Shown: one piece after another, positions 1-10,905 of the stretch
How the letters are laid out: each line of letters starts with the position of its first letter
Position numbering within the stretch: the first letter of the stretch is position 1
From: Aquatica leii
Taxonomy: Eukaryota > Arthropoda > Insecta > Coleoptera > Lampyridae
DNA length: 64,000 nt
NCBI GenBank assembly: GCA_035610365.1
Contig: CM069432.1
Location: forward strand, 27,776,354 to 27,840,353
Direction: 5' to 3'
Program-made: the position numbers and the translations under genes
Notes under the pieces: generated by a model
The model's database searches: none
Seen by the model: the letters and a program-made list of their open reading frames with translations, nothing else
Told to the model about the DNA's origin: nothing

Positions 1-67
1 GACACCTAGATTTGACAGTGCCTGGTTTAGAACAAAAAGTCGAAACATGTCCTTGCTGATGACAGTT

Positions 68-456
68 TCAACAAGTAACAACTTTTCCCGAAAGCAAAGA
101 AAAAACAGAAGTTAAACTTGCACGAGGTCGAGTCACAGTAGGAGTAGTAGAACGTGTAGAAATCTTAGGTAAAGTTGCTTTAATTTCAGAAAATTTAACA
201 TTACGTGTTGATGTTGACGAGTCAGATTGTTCACTGACGCAGGCTAAAGTAATTCGTAACGTCGTTGCGTGTGTAGCCACAAAGTGTATAATCTAGGAAG
301 CCAAGCAAAAAAAAGATTTACATCAAAAGCCTTGCTAAGTGTGTTTAATTCAGCCAGAGATTGATCCATCGCTATCTTGTCGTCTTCAAATGGCAATTTA
401 TGCTTCAGTTGAGTGAAGGATTTGTTTAGTTTCGTATGAATGACGTTACGAACCAT
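68..456 (-). pseudogene. gag: Ty3/Gypsy gag remnant
   Basis: The segment 244-456 translates to about 70 residues that align with the Gypsy-1 gag at 16943-18337: both carry FEDDK(I/L)A, then an acidic stretch, then TLW(L/V)H with an R-R pair. In a complete element this is the N-terminal half of the nucleocapsid precursor. The lower part (68-280) is an open frame in another register and matches less clearly, so its inclusion is inference. No zinc knuckle, protease or LTR is visible beside it. It is a truncated fragment running off the left edge, with the same orientation as Gypsy-1. Confidence 0.6.
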
Positions 457-585
457 TCTCCTAATAGAATCAACCCTCCCCCCCCCATTTCTAAAACGCG
501 TGCATTGTTGTCACGTCCTACAGGCAAATGGTATTTCAGATCATGTACAACTTGACATGGTGTACGGATTTTTAAACGTGAGAAT

Positions 586-1860
586 TACAGAAAAAATCTC
601 AGAGAGCTAAGGAAATAGTTAAAATAGTCAAAAGAGAAAACTGGAAAAAATTTGGCAAAGTAATGGAGACGAACAGCAAAGAAAACATTAAAGTATTTTA
701 CAGAATATTAAAAAGACTAACTATCAATAAAAAAACTGATAAGAAAAGTATAAACAGCAAAGAAGGACGTTTAATCGGTGATGAAAGCTTGATAATAAAC
801 AGATGGAAAGAATATTATAAAGAACTTCTAACTAGTAACGGAAAGGAGAAAAAGGAATCGCAAGAGATGACTGAAGTGGAAAAAACAGAGGAAACAGACA
901 ACTTCTACCCAATAAAAGAGGAGGAGTTAAAACAGGCAATAGATAAAATTGTTAAGATAAGAAAAGAACCAGGTTGTGATGAAAGCACACCCGAAATGAT
1001 AAAATATATGAGGAAAAATGCACGGCAATACCTGTTAAAATTATTTAACGTTATATGGAGAAGAAAAAAAGTAACACAAGAATGGAGCAACGCAGTAATC
1101 CTACCAATACATAAGAAAGGAAATACCAAAGAATGTAGAAATTATAAAAGATTTTCATTGCTATGTGAGATGGCCATGTGAATTTAAAAAGTAACATAGT
1201 ATACAAAACCATATATTTACACTACAACAAATAACAGAAAAAATAATCAGTGTATTTAAGCTTTATGAACATGAAAAAGGCGTTTGACTTAATCATAAGA
1301 CAATCAAAAGCTTATGGAAAAACACTATCAATCAAATCAAAACCAATAACAGAAGATCCAAAATGTTTATTACAATAAAAGGAGTAAGACAAGAGGGTAG
1401 TTTAAGCCCAGCTCCGTTCATAATTACAATAGATGAAATAATCAAAAAATGACAGAATAGTGAGGAAGGAAGGAAGAAGAAACAACACCGTTAAATATAC
1501 AAATAAATTGAGAATAGAAGAGACCAACAAATAGACAGAGAAACAGAATCCAAGCGGCTGAAATGAGATATTTAAGAAGAGTAACAAAAAGCGTTGATCA
1601 AGTAAAAGACAAGACAATAAGAGAAGAACTAAACATAAAAAGCCTTAGAAGAAATAATAGAAGTAAGAGAGCTAAGATGGTTTAGACATATGATAAAAAA
1701 TGAATAACAACCAACAGACCAAAAGAGTATGGGAATCCAAAACCACTAGAAAAAACAGAAGAAAAAATAGAGTCACCCAACTATGCAATGACAGGAAATA
1801 ATAGAGGTTCATCAACAGTGTAGAATAAACTTGAAGTATTTAAATTAAATGTAACAAATT
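586..1860 (+). pseudogene. Non-LTR retrotransposon reverse transcriptase remnant (non-LTR-1)
   Basis: An open stretch to 1181 holds the fingers part of a LINE-type reverse transcriptase, with PEMIKYM and then ILPIHKKGNTKECRNYK, typical of the region before RT block 2. After a stop at 1179-1181 further blocks appear in shifting frames: MKKAFD near 1270, matching the block holding the first catalytic aspartate; GVRQEGSLSP near 1381-1410; and a C-terminal RWFRHMI-like motif near 1677. The YADD/FADD block is not recognisable. The motif style is that of RTE-like or related insect LINEs, but I cannot fix the clade. No endonuclease and no poly(A) tail are clear. Many stops show an old copy. Confidence 0.75.
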
Positions 1861-2089
1861 AATTTAACCTCAACACCGTAGAGGTATAAGAGGTACTGAT
1901 TATGTATGTATAAAATTCGGATCAAAAACGATAAAAAATAGAGAACAATCTTAAAAACAAAAAAAAATTATAATTTTAAAGTAGCTTTATTTTTCTGCTT
2001 GGTTACAGTGACTGTCTATTTGTAACTTACAAATTTATTAAGAAAAAGTCACGACTGCGCTAAATTAAAATTTCAAATATACATAAATC

Positions 2090-2450
2090 AATGGCAAAAC
2101 TAGAAACAAATTAAAAAATCAAATTAAATCAAACATAGTAATTTAGTTAAGTGCTAAAATAATGTGTAATAATAATGAAAGGTATTTGTAATCTTCGAGA
2201 CGATTGTTAAAAGAGACGGAATGTTCTGGATCCAGATAAAGTAAAAATATAAAACATTTCCAAATATTCCAGTCAAATAGTGAAGAATATGCGAAAATAT
2301 CTGGTAAACCTCTGTAATTTTGGCATTATGGCATACTTTTCAACATACTGAAAAAGCTGGATTCAATCTGTTACGTTGGAGTCGCCATCTTGGAAAAAAG
2401 GTGCTTCCAATTCTCTATAAAAAAAAATAGAATACATTTTTTCCGTATAT
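2090..2450 (+). repeat. Left terminal inverted repeat of the CXC transposon
   Basis: From about 2190 the sequence CTTCGAGACGATT, GAATGTTCTGGATC, ATATAAAAC, AGTGAAGAATATGC, CATACTTTTCAACATACTG and CAATCTGTTACGTT matches, in the same order, the reverse complement of 9300-9530. Weaker similarity reaches AAAACTAGAA near 2096 on the outside and TCTATAAAAAA near 2420 on the inside. Divergence and small indels show age. Confidence 0.75.
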
Positions 2451-3978
2451 GTGTTAGTTTCGCGATATATCAACATCAAATATTGCAATAATCATTATTT
2501 TCGATCCGAGTTCCCTTAGAATCCTGCAAACAAAAAATTAGTCTATAGTAGAATAGTATAGTCGCATAGTAGTAGTAATAAATATGTGATACGTTGGCAG
2601 TATTAAAAGAACAGGAAAATTTTGATTATTTTACCAATCAAATTCGTAGTACGCGACTCGTACTAGAAGTGATATTATTTGAAGTCTCAGGTTCTCGTTC
2701 GTCGACATCATCGGGATCTATATCACCTTGTTCAATTTTTTTCTCAACAAAGCTCTCTCTTTCTATTTCAATGATCATATTTGAGTTAAGACAGGAATTA
2801 CCGTGACAATATCCGCAGATTGTTGCGCATTTTAGGTTTGCTTTTCTGCATCCGCAAGCCGAACTGCAGCCTTTCTTGCAGTTGCACGATACCAGATTAA
2901 GCAGGGAATCTAGAGCAGGTGAGTTCAGTGTCCGTACAGATTCGAGAAAATCCAGCCCCAAAGTTCGGGACATTTTGCATTCCCACGCCACTTCTGTACC
3001 TAATGATACACGCGCTGAGCCTCAGCAGCAGTAGCTGGTAACGCAGCTAAGTTCGGCTTACTTCTATAATTTCATTTTATGAACAGATTGTATCTATGTC
3101 TATTCAAAGACGTTTCCGTTGCAGGTGCGCTATATACCGATAAGTAAAACCGTTCTCCAACACGCGTAATATCAGTTTGGGTAGCGTTCATGTCGATGAA
3201 AATTATAACGTTTTTTTGTAAATCCGGTCGTTCTCTCAATATTTTTATGACCTTCAATTTACCTTTCTGGAAAAGACAGGATGTTGTATCACATCCGCTG
3301 AAGGCATGAGCAAATAAAATCATATCTTGTAAATATGATTGTTGCAATTGTAGATTTCGTGAATTTCTTTCAGTTTGTCCTTTTCCTAATTTTGCAAAGT
3401 AAATATCTCGTTCAGGTGGGGACACAGCCGTTCAAAAAGATCTATATCGTCTGCAGCTTGTTTAACTTTAATTTTAAATTCGCTTTCGAATTTTGTTGAC
3501 AATATTGAAATGGATCGAATCTTATTACTTTCATTACTCAGAAACTTTTCTTGGGTGATGATAACAGCCACAGTTTCATCGAAGAGTATGTCTGCACTGT
3601 TGTGCTTCAAACTACGTCGGTTCTGCTCGGTTTTTTCCGTATTTGCAATGCTGTTAGTATAGCCATTAAAAATAATCACGGGCCGATCCAAAATGATTTC
3701 GAACATAATTAACCTAGCCAGAGCAAATTCCAAGATAAAATTGATTTCGGTGCCATACCACGCGGTGTAAGAGAAATCCACCGTAGATAACATAAGTGCA
3801 GTCAGCAGGAATTGTGTTCGCAACGTTTCTTTAAAAGCATTGTATAACGCGGATTTTTTTGTCTATCGCATACCTGACTCGTCAAATAAAGCAAGTGGGA
3901 ATGGCGCGAGTTCATACTCCAAGTAATCTGTTAATTCGTCATCTATTTTCGCAATCATAATTCTTTGGAAAAACAGTT

Positions 3979-5117
3979 GTTACGTGCAAAATTTTTATAA
4001 CGTAATACCCTGTATATTGAATTAAAATTAGATTCCGGTTTTGACGCCCTCTGCCGATCTTTTCTTGTGACTGTCATTTTACGACGAAGTCGTTAAGCTA
4101 ACAATTGCATAAAATGGCCTGTGTCGCTTAAAAGAAATTTTCGAATGACATCCTCTGTAATGGAAATCACATTCTAACTTCATTACGTTTTTAAAATAAT
4201 TGTCGTCACAGGCGTTCCACCACGTTTTGGCCCACATGTTTCTATTCAATAAAGAATAATGAGGGATTAATAGCGACAAATACCTTCATGGGACGAGTAT
4301 AACTCTATATATAAGGCTTATGGTTAAAACTAAAAAAACCGAAGACTTTTCTTCGAGATCCTACTTATGCGGCAAACACATGCGAAACCAACTTTCATTG
4401 AATGTGTACAACAGCATTCGATAATCGGGTTATGTTATGTGTACTTCCTTTTAGCAATAATTAACAATTTTGCAGATCTTGTTTTCGTGAGTCATTGTGT
4501 TGACACGATTTGCTACTCAAATTTATTTCAGGCTCACTTGCCGGGGAAAACGTTTTCTTCGACCAAGTAGGTACTGGATTGTGGGTAAGTTTATTTAATT
4601 ATTTTATCGCTGTTAGAAAAGTCACTCACGGAACTTTGGCTAGTGTTAATTCCGTAATTACTATCATTGTTTTAATACCATTAAGGTAGTTTCATTAATT
4701 ATTTTGTGTGTATCGCATGCTGTGTACAAACAATATTTACTATGAAATTTTCTTCGCTGTTCGCTTCGACCTAACCTACATATGTATTGTGTGTTGCCGA
4801 TACTGCTGGCATTTATGCACTGAGAATTAGATATACTTGTGTTAATCATCTACGTTACTAAATTATAGTTTTTATACCTGTTAATTTTTCTTTTATAGTA
4901 ACATACCTTTCTCTTTTATTGTGGTTACCCGAACATCAGAGTAACAAGGATTACGAACCTAAAAATTCGTTACAAGCTTGAACCGTCTGTCTTGATAGAG
5001 GCAGAAGTGTTAATTATAAATGATCTGGCGCCCTTACTTATTATTCTTTTGAACCTCCCCTATCTCCGACTGTGTAAGTTGGCCGTGCAAGGTTCGTAAA
5101 ACCTAAAGCTTGTAACA
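3979..5117 (+). mobile_element. Solo LTR A (Gypsy-1-type family)
   Basis: It starts TGTTACGTGCAAAATTTT and ends GCTTGTAACA, so the termini are TG...CA with a 6-bp inverted end. It is flanked by a 4-bp target duplication, CAGT at 3975-3978 and 5118-5121. It aligns along its length with LTR B (25945-27174) and with the reverse complement of LTR C and LTR D. The sense strand is plus, judged from LTR D, where gag follows the GTAACA end. A TATATATAAG box lies near 4304. It lacks about 72 bp that B carries just before GTTCCACCACG. No internal region is present. Confidence 0.93.
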
Positions 5118-5709
5118 CAGTACCGGATCGTTTGGAACTATCGTTTCATGAATTTTTATCGCTGTAGCCAGAGACAAAACTCTACTAGCACGTTTTAAGC
5201 CTAACATCGTTGAAATTATTTCCGATGATTTCCTTCATTGCTTTCTTTTCTTTTTTCATTGCATCGTGGCAATTTATTTTTTCATCGCCAACTACTCCAG
5301 CACAGATCGACATTATTTTATCATCAATCATAAATGAATCATGACATGAGAACCAGTTGTCTAGTCGTTTGACGTCATCGTTATCTCTTTTTACTCGAGA
5401 TTCTCTAGAATCCACATGTTGTTCCCCGCTGACCAATGTCAAGCTGCAGTATTGTTCTAATGTTTCACAGATATCATGGAGAGTAGGAATTGCCAAAGTT
5501 CAATTGTTAAGGACACTATCAGTAAAACCTCGACCAGTCAGACCGCCGATAACCTTCATACTTCTCATGAAAGTTTGTTCTATGGTCATATCCGACCAAC
5601 TTCTAGATCAGAACTTGTCCGTTCGTCTTATTGTAAAAATTCATAGTCTACGAATTTGCGATACTTGTCAGTGGGCATCTTGGATCAGATCAAACATGTC
5701 CTAAAGATA

Positions 5710-5875
5710 TACAGGATGTCCCACGAGGTATTGTACATACTGAAGAGGTATGTTCCTTAGGTCAATTTAAGTAGTAAGTTTAAGTTCCTATAAACATAGG
5801 TCCAATTTGCCATAGTTACACAGATACAAGCGTTCAAAGTTTATAAATGCTCACACATTTTTTGAAAATCATTAT
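5710..5875 (+). repeat. Left TIR of the mariner
   Basis: Matches the reverse complement of 7550-7714 through several uninterrupted runs, for example GTATGTTCCTTAGGTCAATT, then CCAATTTGCCATAGTTACAC, then GATACAAGCGTTCAAAG. Long TIRs of this size are unusual for mariners, which often have about 30 bp. Confidence 0.92.
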
Positions 5876-5932
5876 TATTGAAAACAGAAAATTGATCTAC
5901 AAAACAAACATAAAAAAAACAAACAAAAAAAA

Positions 5933-7019
5933 TCACATCAAATGCTCAAAATGACCTCCATCGGCATTAATACAACGACGACTGCGATCTAAAATGGACC
6001 GAGTAGCCGCTCGAAGCACCTGCTGGTTGTTCCGTGTTTGTTGACACACACTCAGGATACGCTGTATTAGTTTAGTTCTGGTATTAACTTTTACCTCGTA
6101 TACTAAACTTTTCACATGACCCCACAGATAGAAGTCCAAAGGTGTGAGATCGGGCGATCTCGGTGGCCAAGCATACGGGCTTCCACGCCCAATCCACCTA
6201 TTGGGGTAAGCAACATTCAGATATTCGGTCACATGCCGACTAAAATGTGGAGGAGCTCCATCATGTTGCAGAAACATTTGTTGTCTTGTTAGTAAAAGTA
6301 CTTCTTCCAAAAGCAGTAGCAATTCATTCCGCAAAAAGTTAGCATATGCTTCTCCTGTCAGACGTTCCTCAAAGAAAAAAGGTCCAATAAGTTGATCGTC
6401 AATCATTCTACAGCATACGTTAACAGAAAATCTGCGCTGAAAGTTAGTTTCTGTTGTGCCATGTGGATTTTGATATGACCACAAATGAGAATTACGTGTA
6501 TTGTTCACTCCATCTCTAGTAAATTGCGCTTCGTCGCTAAATAAAATGAATGAAACTAATTGTGGATTTACCTGAAGCCAGTGGCAGAAATTCAACCGAG
6601 CAGCAAAATCTCCAGGTTCTAGATGCTGAACCTGTTGTATGTGATAAGGATACAAAAACCCATCATGTAATGTTCGCCATACCGACATACGGGGGACCGC
6701 GTTTGAGAAGAAATTCTTCTAGTACTCAACCTTGGACTCCGATCAACCATCTGTAGAATGTTTTCTTGCTCATTCACATTTAACTGCACAGGACGGTCAG
6801 ATCTTGTTGAAACTGATGGAAATGAACTATGAGTCTGTACATGTTGAAACACAGAAGAAAAGGTTTGGTGATTTGGCACCCTCCTGTTGGGAAATCTTCG
6901 TTCATATTCCCTAACGGCAGATCTCGCATTTCCATCACAAAATCCATAAATGTAAATGATATCAGCATACTCTTCGTCGGTAAAATGAGAAGGCGTTTTG
7001 CATTTAAATTACACTTCAT
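5933..7019 (-). pseudogene. Mariner transposase, DD41D type
   Basis: Tc1/mariner transposases cut and paste their element through a DDE/D catalytic triad. The intact C-terminal 251 codons (6688-5933) hold ILFSDEAQF (first Asp), LQHDGAPPHF (second Asp) and SPDLTPLDFYLWG (third Asp). I count 41 residues between the second and third Asp, the signature of the rosa group. The N-terminal helix-turn-helix half (about 7019-6689) is readable but in a shifted frame: EEYADIIYIYGFCDG, then NEQENILQMVDRSPRLSTRR. A start codon ATG lies at 7019, and at least two frameshifts (near 6985 and 6690) disable the copy. Known rosa transposases are about 330-350 residues, which fits the rebuilt extent. Confidence 0.88.
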
Positions 7020-7549
7020 TTAATAAAATCGACTGTGACTGTTAAGCACGATGGTGGTTCGTACTTAATAGGTTGACACCTGCCCAGGTAATCAGTATCT
7101 GAACGATACCAGATTCTAGGACAGATGTCAGTGATCAAACAAGTTTTACTTTGAATGATAATTTATTAATAAAAAGTTGAGTATTTATACAGTTCAAATT
7201 GCTTGCTTGTACATTTAACTATTTCATTATTAGCCTACATTATAAAATATTTGCTTATGTGTTATGGCATTGTAAAGAATTTGTTACTACATAATACATG
7301 TTGTGACATTGGAAAGAATGTGCTGATATACATTATAAGCATTGTAAGGAATTTGTATAGGATTACATCACAATTATATTATTACGTTTTAACTTAGAAA
7401 TTTTATAATTTATATTTGTAAAATTTAGAGGTTTTAGATTAAATTTAAATGTTATGATTAAAAATGATTGTTCATGTATGAACAGTGACATTAATAGAAA
7501 AGAAAGCAATAAATGACATATTGTTCGGCTTTTGTTTCCCAGTTGACTA

Positions 7550-7714
7550 AGAATAATTAATTTTCAAAAAATGTGTGATCAGTTATAAACTTTGAACGCT
7601 TGTATCTGTGTAACTATGGCAAATTGGACCTATGTTTATAGGACGTTTTCTGCTTAAATTGACCTAAGGAACATACCATTTTAGTACGTACAGTACCTCG
7701 TGGGACACGCTGTA
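7550..7714 (-). repeat. Right TIR of the mariner
   Basis: Inverted copy of 5710-5875. The minor differences include an AGAAAACG versus AGTTTAAG patch in the middle and a few substitutions. Confidence 0.92.
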
Positions 7715-9179
7715 TATGACAGCCTTTTGCATGAGGACAGTGTCGACTCGCGTAAAAGAATGGAAGCATTAACATCCAAGAAACATCGGATGGTGATGGC
7801 TTCAGAACATTTACCTCGGAAGATTCTAAGCATCTTCCGAGGCAATGACAATATTTTTCAATTCTCTTCCATTGATGTTCTCAAATGTTTTGATTGGCAA
7901 TATACCTTTTTTTCCAATACTAGCAGCTGTTGGTATTTTTGTGACTTGTTTGATCACCTGACCAGGAATACTGTAAAACGTATGCAATCCATCGATGGTG
8001 CTGATATTAATATCGGCATTATCAAATACAAATTAACAAAACCTTTCTGGCGATATTTTTGTCTCAGATTGGAGAGTCGCTGATGCTTCTAATATTTGCG
8101 CTTCGTTACCAGAAGTACAAAATCCCAAGTTAGATAAAACATTTGTTAAATTTTTGGATCCGAATTTTTGGTAGAAAAATGTAGATACGTTGACTAGAAG
8201 AGGCGATAAAAAAGATCATGGTCTGACCGCGGACATAATAACGTTAGCCATGGAAGTACATTTTTGTTCAAAATTTTTTGGCAGACGTTTTCATCCTTTC
8301 ATTATTATAGCTTTCAACAAAAAATTGAGTGATTCTGGAATATCGTTGTTGATTTTTTTAGAAAACCATTGCTTGAGGAATATGCCGAGGTGTCGTAAAT
8401 TTGTGACCGAATGTCTTTTCTTATAATTTCAGCAACTGCTTTGACTACTTGAAGTCTTTCCTCAAGTTCGTCAGTCTTACGATAATTGTACCAATGTTCT
8501 GACAAAATTTTGTGTCCAGTGTCTCGGAAGCAAACAATGGAAACTTTCTTTATATTTGTGGCTATAATTATGTCATCACCATATTTTTCCTAAAGATTTC
8601 TTTTTATTGTTTGTTCAACAAGAACGTAATCTCCGACACGACTCATTAAATCAGGTAATGAAAATTGACATACATTGCTGTCAATGATATCAAAAATTGC
8701 CTCAATTGCTAAAGTGTCATCATCTACGAGTGGCCGTCCACCCTTTTTTCCTGTTTACGTAACATCTCTCATGGTATATAGCTTCAACAGCTGCGAAGTC
8801 AGAAACACCTTCTATTCGCTGTTTTACTTCGCGACTCCATTTGTACTCCCTTTCTATAGCCTTATCTAAAACATCATGCTTTAAGAATAAACCTCGAACG
8901 CGTTCTATCATTTCTGTACAGAAAAAGCATGCTTTTTTGAAATTGAAACCTGATATAGATGATTTTAGGTTTCCTCTCAATGGCGAACTAGTCGATCCTT
9001 CTTTGCTCTATTTTTTTTTTAATTGCCGCGGTAATAGTGTCTTTTCGGGTATTAGCTTTTCTACACGATACGTGCAGTCTTCATTCCAGTCAATTTTTCA
9101 TGTTTGCCATCTTTCCTTCTCTCGCTTGATTTTCTTAAAGTATTTAAGCTTTCTTCTTTAATATTCACCGTTTCAGTTG

Positions 9180-9600
9180 AGCAAAGGCTTTTTTAGTAAA
9201 TGTATTTTACCTTTTTTATAGAAAATTTAACAAACATTATTTTTTGTAGGAAGAATTATTTCGATAAATTCAACGGTTTTAGAGATATTCACGAAAAACC
9301 GAATTAGAGCACTTTTTTTCCAAGATGGCGGCCCGAACGTAACAGATTGAGTCCAGGATTTTCAGTATGTTGAAAAGTATGCTATAATGAACATCTATAC
9401 CAATTTACAGAAAGTTACCGGATATTTTTGCATATTCTTCACTATTTGACTAGACTATTTGGAAACGTTTTATATTTTCATTTTATCTAGATCCAGAACA
9501 TTCGTTAATCGTCTCGAAGGTTGATGATGAACCTCTATAACAAATTGCAATTTACCGGTTTTTTTCGCTTTTGTCAAAATTGGTTCTAGTTTTACTGGAC
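9180..9600 (-). repeat. Right terminal inverted repeat of the CXC transposon
   Basis: Its reverse complement reproduces 2190-2400 with indels, including CCAAGATGGCG at the inner side and CGTCTCGAAGG at 9510-9521 on the outer side. An inner match TTTTCTATAAAAAA also pairs with the left repeat, so the inverted region spans at least 250 bp. Confidence 0.75.
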
Positions 9601-10905
9601 TAAAAAGAAAGTGTGCGGGGTTAAATAAATACGAGAACGTGTTGTTAAAATAAACAAACGCAGTAAATGACAAATGTTATCCGCTGAGGGTATAGTGTTA
9701 CAGTGATAAATAAATTAATTTAACTGTTGTTACGAATGTTAGTTTGTTATTCTACATTACCTTATATAGTAATTTTTTTGCAAATGCATTTATACATGTT
9801 TAATAAACAATTTAGAATTTAGAGAAAATGTGTAAGAAGTACCTACTTATCTCGTTCTTTAAAATTTAAAGATCATAAAATTCTATTCACGGATATTTTT
9901 CTTAAACATATAAATTTACTGTGGTTAGAACAATTTATATGTTTTCTTTCGTTTTAACAGATTTTGATCTGGTTGCAAACATATCTGTTTTTTGCATTTG
10001 AAATGAACTTAAACCGTGGGAATCGTAGTTATAAGACACATTTGACCCGAACAGGATCTGAATGCTGCTATAACTGTTAGAATATTAATTATAATCAATT
10101 TAAATTTATAAAGAAAACATTTGCAAATACATTTTAAGTTTGTAATAAATAATATATTTAATAGAATGACGCTTGAAAGTTTTCAAAATAAGATTAAATA
10201 CTAAAATAATAACATTTTGTTTTTGATTGCAAAGAGTAAATTTCATTACAATAATAAACAAACAATAAACATCAAATTTAAATAATTTAATAACTTATTT
10301 AAACGTAATAAAATACATTATTTACGTACGTGTAGACAAAAACCTTTAAGTTAAGCAAAAAAATTAAAATGTAATGGCTGTAAATGTTGGTTTTCCAGCT
10401 ACAAAATTTCACTACATTTTAAAAGTATAATTTAATTTAGTACGGTTTAAAACGTAACAAATGCTGTAATAAAATTTTTTTTCTATAAATTTTTTTAGAA
10501 AAAACAAAACGTAATTTTATTTTTCACAGCTGTATAATAGCGTTGAAAATGTTTCTTGTAATATTATATAGCGAACGTAATTAATGCTTTAATTTCATTA
10601 CGCTTTTACAAACGCTTTTTACAAATGGAAATGCTTCTATAATTTAAAAATGCGAATCAGTTTTTATATTTTTATTACTGCATAGCTACATAATAAAACG
10701 TTTTTTGTATTTTATTTTTTATAAGTAACAATTTTTTACTGAAACAATTAATTTTGTCAGCGTTAACTAATTTCACCGAAACATTTTATTGTGTACCTAC
10801 TGTTATTTAAAAAGAAATTTTTGAACAATTGAATTTGTACTGCTAGTGTTTTTACCGTTGTCAAATATAATAAAGAACAGAACGCAAAATTGCCACTGTA
10901 TAGAT
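9601..10905. other. AT-rich stretch without recognised features
   Basis: About 1.3 kb of AT-rich sequence with many short A and T runs. I found no coding similarity, no clear terminal repeat and no RNA gene. Confidence 0.6.

Larger units (their letters stand above)
5710..7714 (-). mobile_element. Rosa-like (DD41D) mariner element
   Basis: About 2 kb flanked by near-perfect inverted repeats of about 165 bp (5710-5875 and 7550-7714). Both ends read inward as TACAG(G/C)(A/G)TGTCCCACGAGG. TATA stands at each edge, so a TA target duplication is present, though which TA is duplicated is ambiguous. A minus-strand transposase gene occupies 5933-7019. About 500 bp at 7020-7550 is noncoding AT-rich sequence. 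It is inserted in the gene of the CXC transposon. Confidence 0.92.
2638..8980 (-). pseudogene. Broken CXC-domain transposon protein
   Basis: Read on the minus strand, the gene runs 8980 to 2638 in pieces. N-terminal piece (8980-8720): CFFC plus YHERC, a probable zinc cluster. 8505-8314: VKAVAEIIRKDIRS. About 8170-8090: GSKNLTNVLSNLGFC. About 8045-7960: VFDNADINISTIDGLHTFY. Then the mariner. 5496-5185: GVVGDEKINCHDAM. About 5170-5120: RVLSLATAIKI. Then the solo LTR. 3960-3890: ELAPFPLALFDESGM. 3823-3386: ITQEKFLSNESNK. 3340-3300: FAHAFSGCDTTSCLF. About 3055: PATAAEAQRVY. 2991-2638: a cysteine-rich block with CNCKKGC, CGCRK and CGYCHGNSC, resembling the TSO1/tesmin CXC fold. Aspartates in FDNAD and GCDTTS could be catalytic, but that is inference. 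Stops and frameshifts are numerous. Confidence 0.7.
2090..9600 (-). mobile_element. Large inverted-repeat DNA transposon with CXC-domain protein
   Basis: Two long diverged inverted repeats, about 2090-2450 and 9180-9600, enclose the remains of one long minus-strand gene. Removing the mariner at 5710-7714 and the solo LTR at 3979-5117 leaves about 4.4 kb. The coding order continues correctly across both insertions, so they entered a formerly continuous gene. The protein style (N-terminal Cys/His cluster, VFDNAD, FSGCDTTS, C-terminal CXC) is one I recall from many predicted proteins of beetles, cnidarians and other invertebrates. I cannot name the transposon superfamily. Exact ends and target duplication are not resolved. 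Confidence 0.7.

Noticed and set aside
7700-8083. 127-codon plus frame beside the mariner
   Set aside because: The minus strand here encodes VFDNADINIS and neighbouring family motifs of the CXC transposon protein, so the plus frame is a shadow.
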